Shown: positions 53,370 through 62,650 of the stretch, piece by piece
Numbering within the stretch: position 1 is the first letter of the stretch
Layout: the number at the start of each line of letters is the position of its first letter
Assembly: GCF_900128965.1 (NCBI RefSeq)
Contig: NZ_FQUL01000006.1
Coordinates: forward strand, 17,482-81,481
Direction of reading: 5' to 3'
Length of the DNA stretch: 64,000 bases
DNA from: Ferrithrix thermotolerans DSM 19514
GTDB taxonomy: Bacteria; Actinomycetota; Acidimicrobiia; Acidimicrobiales; Acidimicrobiaceae
Translations under genes and position numbers: made by a program
The notes under the pieces: generated by a model
Databases searched by the model: none
Told to the model about the DNA's origin: nothing
Seen by the model: the letters and a program-made list of their open reading frames with translations, nothing else

Positions 53370-54542
53370 ATGAAGGGAAAGCTACGGTTATTCTCTGCTA
53401 ACTCCACAGAGCTGGATATCTACAGAGCTGTTTTTTGGATTGCGCTGTTTCTTGTGGGTTTTGGGCTTGTCATGGTGTTCTCTGCCACTTACTTTGTATC
53501 GGTCGCCAACTCTTACAAACCTTACTCCGCCATTACTCATCAGGTTATGTGGATAGTGATCGGACTCTTTCTAATGGTACTGTTCTCCAAGATCTCGCCA
53601 AGCCGCCTGACAAAGCTAGCTCCAGTGCTTTTGCTTGCGACCATCGCTGCCCTTGGGGCGGTATTGGTTCCCGGGGTTGGTCAGAGCGTATACGGCTCCA
53701 GCAGATGGTTGGGGTTCGGTTCCCTTCAGGTGCAACCTTCGGAGTCGGCAAAGTTGGTACTGGTTTTGTTTGCTTCCTCACTGCTTTCAAGGCGCGATTC
53801 ATCGTTACCCTTTAGGCAGCGTAGCTTACCGGTCCTAGTGGTTGCGGCTTTGATGTCTGGACTTATTGTTATAGAGCCAGATCTTGGTACCTCTGCATTG
53901 GTAGGGGTGATTGCCTTTGCGGTTCTTATCGGTAGCGGTACCAGATCTAAAGAACTCTACCTAATAGCAGGAGGAGGAGTCCTAAGCGCCGCTGCCCTTG
54001 CGGTTGCGAAGCCTTACAGGGTTCAAAGAATTCTAGCCTTCTTACACCCTTGGACTAATCGTCACACCTCTAGCTATCAAGAGGTTCAGGCTCTTGCGGC
54101 CTTTGCCACCGCACATCTCACCGGTGTTGGAGTTGGCGTCGGCCAGAGCAGCTACAACTTTGTTCCAAATGCGCAGACTGACTTCATATTTGCCGTGATC
54201 GGTCAGAACCTCGGACTCATAGGAGCTCTTTTTGTTCTCTTGGTATTTGTAGCGCTCGTGGTGCTGTTGTTTCGGGCCTCGACCTTAGCAACTAACAAGA
54301 TGGATGCGGTGTTCTGCTACGGAGTCGCCTTTTGGGTGGGAGCACAGGTGTTTCTCAACGTCGGCGCCGTGGAGGGACTCCTTCCTGTAACTGGGGTACC
54401 CCTTCCACTTGTTTCGGCTGGTGGCTCCTCAACGGTTATCTTGCTCGTAGCTTTAGGCCTCGTTAGAGGATCGCTAGCGAAGGCGGTCAGAAAGAATCAA
54501 AGTGGCTCCCCACGAAAAACCACAGCCGAGGTTACACAGTGA
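53370..54542 (+). CDS. ftsW: septal peptidoglycan polymerase FtsW
   Basis: FtsW is a SEDS-family glycosyltransferase that polymerises lipid II at the septum together with FtsI. The 390 residues form about ten membrane helices with the SEDS marks GSSRWLGFGSLQVQPSE, EPDLGTS, the essential-Asp loop NFVPNAQTDFIFAVIGQ and the C-terminal GVPLPLVSAGGSS. It starts at ATG 53370 with a GGGAGGG upstream. RodA is a close relative; position inside the dcw cluster decides for FtsW. Confidence 0.94.
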   Translation: MKGKLRLFSANSTELDIYRAVFWIALFLVGFGLVMVFSATYFVSVANSYKPYSAITHQVMWIVIGLFLMVLFSKISPSRLTKLAPVLLLATIAALGAVLVPGVGQSVYGSSRWLGFGSLQVQPSESAKLVLVLFASSLLSRRDSSLPFRQRSLPVLVVAALMSGLIVIEPDLGTSALVGVIAFAVLIGSGTRSKELYLIAGGGVLSAAALAVAKPYRVQRILAFLHPWTNRHTSSYQEVQALAAFATAHLTGVGVGVGQSSYNFVPNAQTDFIFAVIGQNLGLIGALFVLLVFVALVVLLFRASTLATNKMDAVFCYGVAFWVGAQVFLNVGAVEGLLPVTGVPLPLVSAGGSSTVILLVALGLVRGSLAKAVRKNQSGSPRKTTAEVTQ

Positions 54543-54633
54543 AGCTCATTGCGTCAAAAGCCATAATCCATTACATCAATAGCCTCCGTCTAAGTGGCGG
54601 CTCGGCTAACTCTATGGTCGAGTAGGAGTGGCC

Positions 54634-55830
54634 GTGATAGATCTAAAGCGTCGCACTTCATCTAAGAGCCGTAAGGGTGTTATGGTTGCCGCCGGAGGTA
54701 CGGCGGGACATATCATGGCGGCTGTCTCGGTCGCGGAGGCACTGATGTCGAGTGGCTGTGACTCGATCACTTATCTAACCGCAAACACCGACATAGATAG
54801 AGAGCTTCTTCCTGAGAGCCAACACGACGTAGTCCGTTACAGAGCTCATGGGCTCTCGGCTAAGCGATCACTTAGACATCTCCTGCGATTTATCTACGCA
54901 ACCGCCAAGGCTTCAGTTGCGATATTGATCCCAATCACCAAGCGAAGACCCAAGGTGGTCGTCACCTTCGGAGGGTTCTACTCGTTAGTGGGTTCCATCT
55001 GGGCCAAAGTGCTAGGGGCCAATGTAGTGGTTGTGGAGCAAAATGTGGTGCTGGGTCGTGCCAATCAGGTAGTTTCCCTCTTTGCTGATAAGGTGCTTCT
55101 GGCCTTTGATACGACTGAGGTACCTGGAAGAAAGAGGGATGTCGCTCAAGTTGTCGGCAACCCTATAAGGAAAGAGGTCGTCGAGCTTGTAAGGGCTAAG
55201 GAGGGAGCCAAAGCGGCTGCTAGAGCAGCCCTTGGTGTCGATGCATCCCAGGTTTTGCTCGTTATTACAAGTGGGTCCCTGGGGGCTAAATCGATCAACT
55301 CTGCCGTTTGTAGGGTCTTAGAGTCGTTTGAGGATCTAATGAGGAATACCCCTAGTTCTTTTCCTTTGAAGGTGGTTCACTTTCAGGGAAAGAGAAACGG
55401 GGTAACCAATGAGCTGAAAATCCCTCTCGTCTTCGTCGAGTATCTGGAGAAAGACTTTGATCCAAACCTATACCTCTGGCTTGCAGCGGCGGACTTGGTC
55501 GTCTCAAGAGCCGGTACGTCGACACTGTTTGAGCTTTTTTGTTTGGGAGTGCCATCCGTCTTCGTGCCGCTTCCCGACGCTCCAAAGAATCATCAGTGGC
55601 TAAACGCCAACTACGCCAGAGAGTTGGGTGCTGCGGAGATGGTTGAAGAAGGTCCCAATCTCGCCGGAAGACTTACGGAGGTAGTCTGGGGACTGCTTCT
55701 CGATCAAAAAAAGCGGATCTCGATGGCAGAGGCTGCAAAGCACCGTGGACGAACGGATTCAGCTGATCGGATTGCAGCTTGTGCCCTTGGGCTGTGCACT
55801 GGGTCTGCTTCGGGGATGGAGGGTAACTAG
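54634..55830 (+). CDS. murG: UDP-GlcNAc:lipid I N-acetylglucosaminyltransferase MurG
   Basis: MurG adds GlcNAc to lipid I to form lipid II at the inner membrane face. The two Rossmann halves are visible: VAAGGTAGHIMAAVSVAEAL at the N-terminus and the C-terminal donor site with SRAGTSTLFELFCLGVPSVFVPLP and NHQWLNA. About 398 residues; the N-terminus begins with a basic stretch. AGGAG at 54624-54628 favours GTG 54634; GTG 54628 lies in the Shine-Dalgarno itself. An 85-91 bp gap separates it from ftsW, the largest inside this half of the cluster. Confidence 0.94.
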   Translation: MIDLKRRTSSKSRKGVMVAAGGTAGHIMAAVSVAEALMSSGCDSITYLTANTDIDRELLPESQHDVVRYRAHGLSAKRSLRHLLRFIYATAKASVAILIPITKRRPKVVVTFGGFYSLVGSIWAKVLGANVVVVEQNVVLGRANQVVSLFADKVLLAFDTTEVPGRKRDVAQVVGNPIRKEVVELVRAKEGAKAAARAALGVDASQVLLVITSGSLGAKSINSAVCRVLESFEDLMRNTPSSFPLKVVHFQGKRNGVTNELKIPLVFVEYLEKDFDPNLYLWLAAADLVVSRAGTSTLFELFCLGVPSVFVPLPDAPKNHQWLNANYARELGAAEMVEEGPNLAGRLTEVVWGLLLDQKKRISMAEAAKHRGRTDSADRIAACALGLCTGSASGMEGN

Positions 55831-55832
55831 AG

Positions 55833-57194
55833 ATGTTCGATAGCTCTGAAAAGGTACACATAGTCGGAGTCGGCGGCTCAGGAATGTCGGCGCTGGCGAC
55901 GATCCTTTTGCAGCGAAACATTTCAGTCAGTGGCTCTGATCTACGAGACTCGGTGACCCTGGATCGTCTTAGGGCTGAAGGAGCAGAGATCTACTTGGGC
56001 CATAAGGCCGAACATGTAGATGGGGCAACTATCGTGGCGTACTCTAGCGCCATAGCGAAGAACAACCCTGAGATACTATACGGCGTCTCAAAGGGTCTAA
56101 GGGTTCTAAGTCGCGCAGAGCTTCTATCTGAGGTCGTGTCCGATCAAAGTGCAGTGTTGGTCGGGGGTACCCATGGAAAGACGACCACCACTTCCATGCT
56201 CTCTTTGATTCTCCTAAATGCAGAGTTTGACCCTAGTTACCTGGTAGGTGGTGAGTTAAACGAAGTAGGAACCTCCGGTCGCTCGGGCGGAGGAAGGTAC
56301 TTTGTGGTAGAGGCAGACGAGAGCGATGGAACGTTTCTGAGGATAACGCCTCACCTTTCGGTTCTAACAAACGTTGAGGTAGATCACCTAGAGCACTTTG
56401 GTTCCATAGAGCGCCTCCATAGCGACTTTCGCTCCTTTGTCGAGGCGTCGGAGACTCCGGCGGTCGTTTGTGTCGACGACGAAGGGGTTCGAAAGGTAAC
56501 GGAGGGTTTATCTGTACTTAGTTACGGGACGAGCAACGATGCTCACTTGAGGATTCGCAACCTCGCTCTTGCGCCACATTTAACCACCTTTGAGCTATTT
56601 GTGGGAACGAAAAGGCTTGGACAGATAGACCTATCTGTTCCGGGAGTCCACAACGCTTTGAACGCTACCGCTGCGGTCGGAGCGGCGATGCAGCTGGGAG
56701 TAGAGTTCGAATCAGCAGCAAGGTCCTTGTCGAGATACCTTGGAGTGGCTAGGCGTTTTCAGTTGAAGCGGGTAAGAGACGGGGTGCGCTATGTAGATGA
56801 CTACGCGCATCTGCCTACGGAGATAAGGGCGACGCTCCAATCTGCCCGACAGGTATCACCAAATCGTGTAGTAGCGGTGTTTCAGCCTCATCGCTTCTCC
56901 AGAACCAAGATCCTTGGCCGTGAACTTGGCGAGGCCTTAGGAGCTGCAGATCTAGTGGTGGTAACGGAGGTATACGGTGCTGGGGAAGATCCCATACCGG
57001 GTGTATCGGCGGAATCGGTCTTCGAAGGTGCAAGGTCGGTTCTAGGAGAGAAGGTGACCTATGAACCAAGGCGTTCAGAGCTCGCTAGGACAGTCAAAGC
57101 ACTGCTTCAACCTGGTGATCTGTGTTTGTCGTTAGGGGCCGGTGACATATCGCTACTAGAGAGTGAGATCTCTGCGCTGGAAGGCTCGATCTAG
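55833..57194 (+). CDS. murC: UDP-N-acetylmuramate-L-alanine ligase MurC
   Basis: MurC adds the first L-alanine to UDP-MurNAc. N-terminal HIVGVGGSGMSALA, the ATP site VGGTHGKTTTTSML, EADESDGTFL and NVEVDHLEHFGS are family marks, and the C-terminal domain has YVDDYAHLPTEIRATL. The 453 residues are normal. It starts 2 bp after murG, with GGAGGG upstream, and is followed by a 60-bp gap before murB. Confidence 0.95.
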   Translation: MFDSSEKVHIVGVGGSGMSALATILLQRNISVSGSDLRDSVTLDRLRAEGAEIYLGHKAEHVDGATIVAYSSAIAKNNPEILYGVSKGLRVLSRAELLSEVVSDQSAVLVGGTHGKTTTTSMLSLILLNAEFDPSYLVGGELNEVGTSGRSGGGRYFVVEADESDGTFLRITPHLSVLTNVEVDHLEHFGSIERLHSDFRSFVEASETPAVVCVDDEGVRKVTEGLSVLSYGTSNDAHLRIRNLALAPHLTTFELFVGTKRLGQIDLSVPGVHNALNATAAVGAAMQLGVEFESAARSLSRYLGVARRFQLKRVRDGVRYVDDYAHLPTEIRATLQSARQVSPNRVVAVFQPHRFSRTKILGRELGEALGAADLVVVTEVYGAGEDPIPGVSAESVFEGARSVLGEKVTYEPRRSELARTVKALLQPGDLCLSLGAGDISLLESEISALEGSI

Positions 57195-57254
57195 GGGTGA
57201 AGATGAATGCTTACCTAGGTGGCGGCTATGGACCTCAACTACTTGGGGCTTTAG

Positions 57255-58190
57255 ATGAGTAGGTGGACCGAGGATCTATATGACCTGCTTGGTAAGCAGG
57301 TGTCCGTACAGGCTGAGTTTGGGGCGCTTACGACCTATAGAGTCGGCGGCAGAGCCAAGGCCTTGGCGAAGATCACCGACGTCGACTCTCTGTACCTGCT
57401 AAGTGACTATCTGATGGGCTGTCGTGGTGAGTTTCCTGTAATGGTGCTTGGCAACGGATCAAACATGTTGATCTCTGACGCAGGTTTTGATGGGCTAGTG
57501 GTGAAGTTGGAGGGAGACTTTGACGAGATTACTCTCCATAAAGACACTACGACCATTCGGCTCGGGGCAGCAGCTCTTCTCCCTGTAAGTGCAAGAAAGG
57601 CTGCTGCCGCCTCTCTTTCAGGTTTTGAGTGGGCGGTCGGTGTGCCAGGGAGTGTCGGAGGGGCACTAAGGATGAACGCCGGGGGGCACGGTTCTGAGAT
57701 CGCTGACTGCATCGTATCTGCTACTGTTTTGGAGCTAGGAGGCGGAGCTAAGGCGAGAGAGCTTCACCGTTCCGAGTTGGCTTTAGGGTATAGGCGTTCA
57801 GCGATTAAAGACAACGAGGTCGTGCTCTCTGTCGATATCTCCCTTGCTAAGGCCAAAGACCCTGATGCTCCAAAGAGGCGTCTAGCTGAGATCGTAAGGT
57901 GGCGCCGGGAGCATCAGCCCGGAGGTCAAAACGCTGGCTCGGTGTTTGTAAATCCGAGTGGGACGATGAAGGCGGGCGAGCTGATTGAACGGCTTGGACT
58001 AAAGGGTTTTCGAATCGGTAGCGCTTATGTGTCTGAGAAACACGCGAACTTCATTCAGGCAGATAGCGGAGGCAGCGCAACGGACGTACTTAGCGTCATT
58101 AGGGAGGTGAAGCGCCGGGTCTTTGATGGATTTGGCGTAGAGCTTGCCACCGAGATCAAACTTATAGGTTTTGGGGAGGAGGCCTCATGA
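57255..58190 (+). CDS. murB: UDP-N-acetylenolpyruvoylglucosamine reductase MurB
   Basis: MurB is an FAD enzyme that reduces UDP-GlcNAc-enolpyruvate to UDP-MurNAc. FAD-binding marks are TTYRVGGRA and LGNGSNML; EWAVGVPGSVGGALRMNAG, YRRS, the catalytic serine in GSVFVNPSG and the glutamate in LATEIKLIG are present. The 311 residues and missing Tyr-loop fit the type II MurB. ATG 57255 is used without a strong Shine-Dalgarno. Its stop overlaps ftsQ by 4 bp. Confidence 0.93.
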   Translation: MSRWTEDLYDLLGKQVSVQAEFGALTTYRVGGRAKALAKITDVDSLYLLSDYLMGCRGEFPVMVLGNGSNMLISDAGFDGLVVKLEGDFDEITLHKDTTTIRLGAAALLPVSARKAAAASLSGFEWAVGVPGSVGGALRMNAGGHGSEIADCIVSATVLELGGGAKARELHRSELALGYRRSAIKDNEVVLSVDISLAKAKDPDAPKRRLAEIVRWRREHQPGGQNAGSVFVNPSGTMKAGELIERLGLKGFRIGSAYVSEKHANFIQADSGGSATDVLSVIREVKRRVFDGFGVELATEIKLIGFGEEAS

Positions 58191-58996
58191 TGCATGGCAA
58201 GATAAAACAGCGCCGAGCATGGGTGCTGCGTAGGGCAAAGAGGTTTCGTCGGTACCTATTCACCGGCTCCCTTGGGGCTATGATCCTTGCAGGGGGAGTT
58301 TATGGAGTTGCGCAAACGCCGATCTTCGATGTTAGGGAGGTGGCTCTTTCAGGTGGGAGCGTAGGGGTCAGGGCGTTAGTAGACGCACAGGTAAAGACGC
58401 TTATTGGCAAGAACATCTTCTCTGTTAGCTCAAAGGAGGTTGCGAGCGCTCTAATGCGGTCTCCTCTCCTATCCGAGGTATCTGTGAAGAAGCACCTCCC
58501 CTCGAGCCTCGAAATCCATGTCGGAGTTAGGGTGCCGGTAGCTACCCTTAGGGTTTCAAATAGCCATCTGGCTGAGGTGTCCTCTGACGGTACGGTCTTT
58601 ACACAAGTGCCCATCTCGGCAACATCTTCATCACCTCTTCCAGAGCTCTGTGTTCTAGGAAGTTCAGGGTTTGGAAACTGCTCACTTTATCAGGACCCGC
58701 TGTCGATAGGGGATAAGGTGCAGCCCTATCTGTTAGCCGCTATCTCTGTGGCGAGGGAGATGACCTCTTCCGAGCTCAATGCCTATCGTTATGTGGGGGT
58801 ATCTATAAGTGGCGATCTGTACCTCTCAGATGGTGGGGATTTTGTTTGTAAACTCGGCAGCGCCTCAGATGCCTCAGCAAAGCTCAGGATCTGTGATGCA
58901 ATGAAGCTTACCTTTGGTAGCAAAGGTGGGCCGTCATATGTAGATGTGACGTCACCTTCAAATCCGACAGCAGAGCCGACGAGCTGGATTAGTTAA
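58187..58996 (+). CDS. ftsQ: cell division protein FtsQ
   Basis: FtsQ is a bitopic membrane protein that links early and late division proteins. The 269 residues have a basic cytosolic N-terminus, one span (about 27-45, LFTGSLGAMILAGGVYGVA), a POTRA domain (FDVREVALSGGSVGVRALVDAQV) and the FtsQ beta domain. Sequence conservation is low; topology and position between murB and ftsZ support the call. ATG 58187 overlaps the murB stop (ATGA). Confidence 0.9.
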   Translation: MMHGKIKQRRAWVLRRAKRFRRYLFTGSLGAMILAGGVYGVAQTPIFDVREVALSGGSVGVRALVDAQVKTLIGKNIFSVSSKEVASALMRSPLLSEVSVKKHLPSSLEIHVGVRVPVATLRVSNSHLAEVSSDGTVFTQVPISATSSSPLPELCVLGSSGFGNCSLYQDPLSIGDKVQPYLLAAISVAREMTSSELNAYRYVGVSISGDLYLSDGGDFVCKLGSASDASAKLRICDAMKLTFGSKGGPSYVDVTSPSNPTAEPTSWIS

Positions 58997-59065
58997 AGGT
59001 CAACTTTAGGGTTATACGCTGGAGTATTGTTAGCTAGAAAGAATGCGCAATGTGAAGGCCGAACC

Positions 59066-59100
59066 GTAAAGTTAGGGGTAAGATCTTTGGATAACTTTAC
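59066..59100. promoter_or_regulatory. inverted repeat in the ftsZ leader
   Basis: GTAAAGTTA (59066-59074) and TAACTTTAC (59092-59100) form a perfect 9-bp inverted repeat around 17 nt that contain AAGATCTT. It is 77 bp before the ftsZ start, in the 181-bp ftsQ-ftsZ gap. It could be an operator or an mRNA hairpin. Confidence 0.5.
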
Positions 59101-59177
59101 CGCTCACTCAGAGTTCTTCTTTGGACTCCGTGAGAGGTCTCTAAGATTTGGAAAAATTGGCACGAAGGCGGACTCAG

Positions 59178-60287
59178 ATGGCAAGCGATGCTCAAAATTA
59201 CATTGCCGTAATAAAGGTTGTTGGTGTTGGAGGCGGTGGAGGAAACGCAGTCAACCGTATGATCGAAGCGGGTCTAAAGGGCGTGGAATTCATAGCGGTC
59301 AACACAGACGCACAGGCTTTGCTCATGAGTGACGCTGACGTTACCTTAGACATTGGCAGGCAGCTAACTCGTGGTCTAGGTGCCGGTTCTAATCCGGCTG
59401 TAGGAGCTGCAGCTGCGGAGGAGCATAGGGAAGAGATCGAGGAGGCTCTAAAGGGCGCCGATATGGTATTTATTACAGCTGGGGAAGGCGGAGGGACGGG
59501 AACCGGCGGTGCTCCAGTGGTAGCTCAGATCGCAAAGAGCCTTGGAGCGCTTACTATCGGAGTGGTAACCCGACCCTTTGCCTTCGAAGGTAGAGTGCGG
59601 GCTCGACAAGCCAATGAAGGTATCGAGAAACTCAAAGAACATGTAGATACTCTGATCGTGGTCCCTAACGACCGTCTCATGGATATCGCAAACGAAAAGA
59701 CCACCATGGTGAGCGCCTTTAAGATGGCCGACGACATCTTAATGCAAGGTGTTCAAGGCATAACCGATGTAATTACAACTCCAGGCATCATAAACACGGA
59801 CTTCGCAGACGTGAAGACCATCATGGAGTCTGCGGGAACTGCGATTATGGGGATAGGGACTGCCACAGGAGAAAATAAAGCGCTTACAGCAGCCAGAAAC
59901 GCCATCACCTCTCCTCTTCTTGAGTCTTCTATTGAAGGAGCCAAGGGTATCCTCATAAACATCGCCGGAGGTCCTGACCTTACCCTATACGAGCTCAACG
60001 ACGCAGCTAAGATAATCCACGACGCCTCCGACAGCGATGCCAATATAATCCTGGGTTCGGTGATCGACGACTACCTTGCAGACTCGGTTCGGGTAACGGT
60101 TATCGCAGCTGGCTTTGAAGGGGCGGGTCAGATAGACATAACAGGTGGTTCTCGAAACAACGCAAAAAAATCAGACAATATCTCTTACATTACCTTGCCC
60201 GATGAACCCAAAAAGATTCATACCACAGTGTCAACTCAATCTAGCTTTGACGACGACGATGACGACGTTCCACCATTTTTGAGGTAG
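59178..60287 (+). CDS. ftsZ: cell division protein FtsZ
   Basis: FtsZ is the tubulin-like GTPase of the division ring. The nucleotide-binding start [16 protein letters not shown], the tubulin signature [15 protein letters not shown] and the T7-loop region [11 protein letters not shown] are intact. The linker is short and the C-terminal peptide DDDVPPFLR, which docks SepF and other partners, is present. ATG 59178 gives 369 residues and has GAAGG 9 bases upstream; an in-frame extension to 59148 lacks conservation. FtsA is absent from the cluster, so SepF (61692) is the likely membrane tether. Confidence 0.98.
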   Translation: MASDAQNYIAVIKVVGVGGGGGNAVNRMIEAGLKGVEFIAVNTDAQALLMSDADVTLDIGRQLTRGLGAGSNPAVGAAAAEEHREEIEEALKGADMVFITAGEGGGTGTGGAPVVAQIAKSLGALTIGVVTRPFAFEGRVRARQANEGIEKLKEHVDTLIVVPNDRLMDIANEKTTMVSAFKMADDILMQGVQGITDVITTPGIINTDFADVKTIMESAGTAIMGIGTATGENKALTAARNAITSPLLESSIEGAKGILINIAGGPDLTLYELNDAAKIIHDASDSDANIILGSVIDDYLADSVRVTVIAAGFEGAGQIDITGGSRNNAKKSDNISYITLPDEPKKIHTTVSTQSSFDDDDDDVPPFLR

Positions 60288-60293
60288 CCTAGG

Positions 60294-60992
60294 TTGCGCA
60301 TCGCACCCTTTAGCGATGGACGGGGAGTGTGCTTTTACTCCGAGAGAACGGACGGCGACGTAAGAGCACAGTTTCTAGGATCAAAGGTTCGTTCGAACTC
60401 TGATCTTATGAAGAAGATCTACTCAGTCATCATCAGAAAGGACGTGGTTGTCGTCAAAGCATCTCAATGTCACTCGAGTGCGGTCGCTCCTGTCTCTACT
60501 AAATGGGAGTTGGTGCCTGAGGTGGATGCTCTTGTAAGCAAGGATCCAGCGATCCTGCCCTCGGTTATGGTGGCTGACTGTGTCCCAATCGCTTTATACG
60601 CCCCCAAAGAGGGCGTATTTGCTGCGGTTCATGCGGGTTGGCGAGGCCTTGTCAAAGGGGTGATATCAAACGCCGTGGATACGATGCGGTCTGACTACCA
60701 CGCCACCGATTTAGAGGCGGTTGTCGGCCCTCATATATGCGCCCGGTGCTATGAGTTCGTAGGTGAAAGTTCTGAGACGGTGAGGTCTGTATTGGGTGCA
60801 GACTGTTTTACAAAAGATGGAGGGTCACATCTCGACCTTTTTGCGTGCGTTGAAAAGATATTGGATACTAAAGCGGTTGAGATGATCTTCGAGGAAAAAG
60901 ACTGTACACTCTGTAGTGGAGATTTTTTCTCTTATAGGGGTGGTGACACCACGGAGAGGATTATTTTGGGGGTTGGGGTTGTCGGAGAGTAG
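60294..60992 (+). CDS. pgeF: PgeF/YfiH-type purine nucleoside phosphorylase (laccase domain)
   Basis: Proteins of this family, formerly called polyphenol oxidases, are zinc-dependent and act on purine nucleosides; a peptidoglycan-editing role is described in E. coli. The metal ligands are visible in SQCHSSAVAP, VADCVPIALYAP and AAVHAGWRGLVKGVI. VVGPHICARCYEF is also typical. The 232 residues fit. The start is TTG 60294, 6 bp after ftsZ. The ftsZ-pgeF-yggS-sepF-yggT-divIVA order is conserved in actinobacteria. Confidence 0.9.
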   Translation: MRIAPFSDGRGVCFYSERTDGDVRAQFLGSKVRSNSDLMKKIYSVIIRKDVVVVKASQCHSSAVAPVSTKWELVPEVDALVSKDPAILPSVMVADCVPIALYAPKEGVFAAVHAGWRGLVKGVISNAVDTMRSDYHATDLEAVVGPHICARCYEFVGESSETVRSVLGADCFTKDGGSHLDLFACVEKILDTKAVEMIFEEKDCTLCSGDFFSYRGGDTTERIILGVGVVGE

Positions 60993-61659
60993 TCAAGGGT
61001 TCGGGCTTCCCTCCACAACTGAGTTAGAGACGAGGTTAGAAAAGGTTCGAGAGAGGATAGCTGCGGCGGGGGTGGCGAAGTCGGTGCGTTTGATCTGCGT
61101 CACCAAAGGCTTTCCGCTTGAGATGGTAATAAAGATGAAAGAGCTTGGGGTGTATGACTTCGGAGAGAACTATCAACAAGAGCTCTCTTCGAAGGCGGTT
61201 GACGAGGTGCAGGTCCGCTGGCACTTCATCGGAGGTATTCAGCGTTCAAAGTTGAAGAAGATCACAGAGGTCGCCTACGCTATCCACTCAGTGTCTCGTA
61301 TGAGCGAGCTTCACGATCTGGCTAACCTCGACTACAGGGGAGAGGTGTTTTTGCAGCTTCGTTCGGACGACGTAGCCGGAAGAAATGGATTTGACCGCAG
61401 CGAGCTTGAAAGTGCTGTCAAGCTGTGCAAAGAGTTGCACATTAATTTGGTCGGACTGATGGGTGTTGCGTCCCTCACAAGTGGGTACCGGGCACCGGAG
61501 TTCTTTAGACTGTTACGAGATCTCAGTGATGGGTTCGGTCTAAAGAGATGTTCCATGGGTATGAGTGACGACTTCGAGTTAGCACTTGAGTATGGGGCCA
61601 CCGATCTGCGATTAGGTAGGGTTTTGCTCGGGCCCAGGCCCAACCCTAAGGCAGCGTAA
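60979..61659 (+). CDS. YggS family PLP-binding protein
   Basis: YggS/YlmE/PROSC proteins bind pyridoxal phosphate and help keep its level and amino-acid balance; they are not enzymes with a firm reaction. The PLP lysine lies in LICVTKGFP, followed by DFGENYQQEL, WHFIGGIQRSKLK and the phosphate-binding end CSMGMSDDFELALEYGAT. TTG 60979 (226 residues), overlapping the end of pgeF, has a G-rich run upstream; TTG 60973 is equally possible. Earlier starts would only add pgeF-overlapping residues. Confidence 0.88.
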   Translation: MSESSQGFGLPSTTELETRLEKVRERIAAAGVAKSVRLICVTKGFPLEMVIKMKELGVYDFGENYQQELSSKAVDEVQVRWHFIGGIQRSKLKKITEVAYAIHSVSRMSELHDLANLDYRGEVFLQLRSDDVAGRNGFDRSELESAVKLCKELHINLVGLMGVASLTSGYRAPEFFRLLRDLSDGFGLKRCSMGMSDDFELALEYGATDLRLGRVLLGPRPNPKAA

Positions 61660-61691
61660 GTTTATTTGGATCTAGTAGATAGGGGAGTTGT

Positions 61692-62342
61692 ATGGCATCC
61701 GTTGTTCATAAGGCAATGGTCTGGCTCGGAATTACCGATGACGAAGAGGAGCTTGAAGCTCCGGTTATTCGGTCGCAGCAGTACCGGGAACCTCGCTCGG
61801 AATACAACTTGGGGCAGGAACCTAGGGTCAGAGAAGAGGCTTTTGTCTATGCCGGAGCATCTAGAGCTGCTGAGGAGAGAAAACCTCAGTCCAGGGTCCA
61901 GCTTCTTACTCAGGAGCCTCCGCAAGTTAAGGAACATTATACATATCCAGCACCACAGATGCCCAGCTCCCAGGAGCTACACTCGAAGGTGAGGGAGGTT
62001 CAGGAAGAGCCTACTCAGGTGTTTGAAAGACGTTCGAACGTAGTTAGACCTCTAAAAAGCGACGGTCCCAAGGTACATCTCGCCGTTCCTTCAAAGTTTG
62101 CCGACGTGCAAGAGATCGCCGATCACATGAAAGGTGGCCGTCCGGTAATCGTGAACATAGAGGGGCTTGATACCTTGATCTCTAGGAGAGTTATAGATTT
62201 TTGCTCAGGTCTAACTTACGCGCTTGGGGGTAAAATAAAGAAAGTAGCTGAGCAGGTCTACTTGATAACTCCGGCCAAGGTTGAAGTTACTGAGGAAGAC
62301 ATGGAGCGTATTACAGAACGAGCAGTACTTCGAGGTAACTAA
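61692..62342 (+). CDS. sepF: cell division protein SepF
   Basis: SepF polymerises and tethers FtsZ to the membrane, taking the place of FtsA in actinobacteria. The N-terminus 'MASVVHKAMVWLGITDDEE' can form the amphipathic membrane helix, a disordered middle (about 25-125) follows, and the conserved core (about 130-216, FADVQEIADHMKGGRPVIVN and DFCSGLTYALGGKIKK) closes the protein. ATG 61692 has GGGGAG upstream. yggT starts 1 bp after the stop. Confidence 0.94.
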   Translation: MASVVHKAMVWLGITDDEEELEAPVIRSQQYREPRSEYNLGQEPRVREEAFVYAGASRAAEERKPQSRVQLLTQEPPQVKEHYTYPAPQMPSSQELHSKVREVQEEPTQVFERRSNVVRPLKSDGPKVHLAVPSKFADVQEIADHMKGGRPVIVNIEGLDTLISRRVIDFCSGLTYALGGKIKKVAEQVYLITPAKVEVTEEDMERITERAVLRGN

Positions 62343-62343
62343 A

Positions 62344-62607
62344 ATGGGTGGGATACAGTCCCTAATTCGTTCCTTATTGGAACTTTATGTCATAGTCATC
62401 GTGGTTCAGATTGTACTATCGTACTTTCCGTCTCCACCTGAGTCGGCTCTGTATAAGACACAGATGTTTCTTAGTCGATTTACAGAGCCGGTTCTTGCGC
62501 CTGTAAGGCGGGTTATGCCGAGGATCGGGTCTGGGCCGATGACCTTTGATCTGTCGCCATTGGTGGTCATTTTGTTAATCCAATGGGTAATCGTGCCGAT
62601 AGTATAG
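62344..62607 (+). CDS. YggT family membrane protein
   Basis: The 87-residue protein has two hydrophobic segments (about 8-28 and 66-86) flanking a conserved loop: IVLSYFP, FLSRFTEPVLAPVRRVMP and DLSPLVVILLI are family marks. YggT proteins are found next to sepF and divIVA and have been linked to osmotic tolerance and membrane organisation; the mechanism is unclear. ATG 62344 follows the sepF stop by 1 bp; the frame is open upstream but overlaps sepF. Confidence 0.9.
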   Translation: MGGIQSLIRSLLELYVIVIVVQIVLSYFPSPPESALYKTQMFLSRFTEPVLAPVRRVMPRIGSGPMTFDLSPLVVILLIQWVIVPIV

Positions 62608-62650
62608 CTGGTGAGACTTGAGGGTTCTCGGCCCGAAGGAGGGAGTATCG

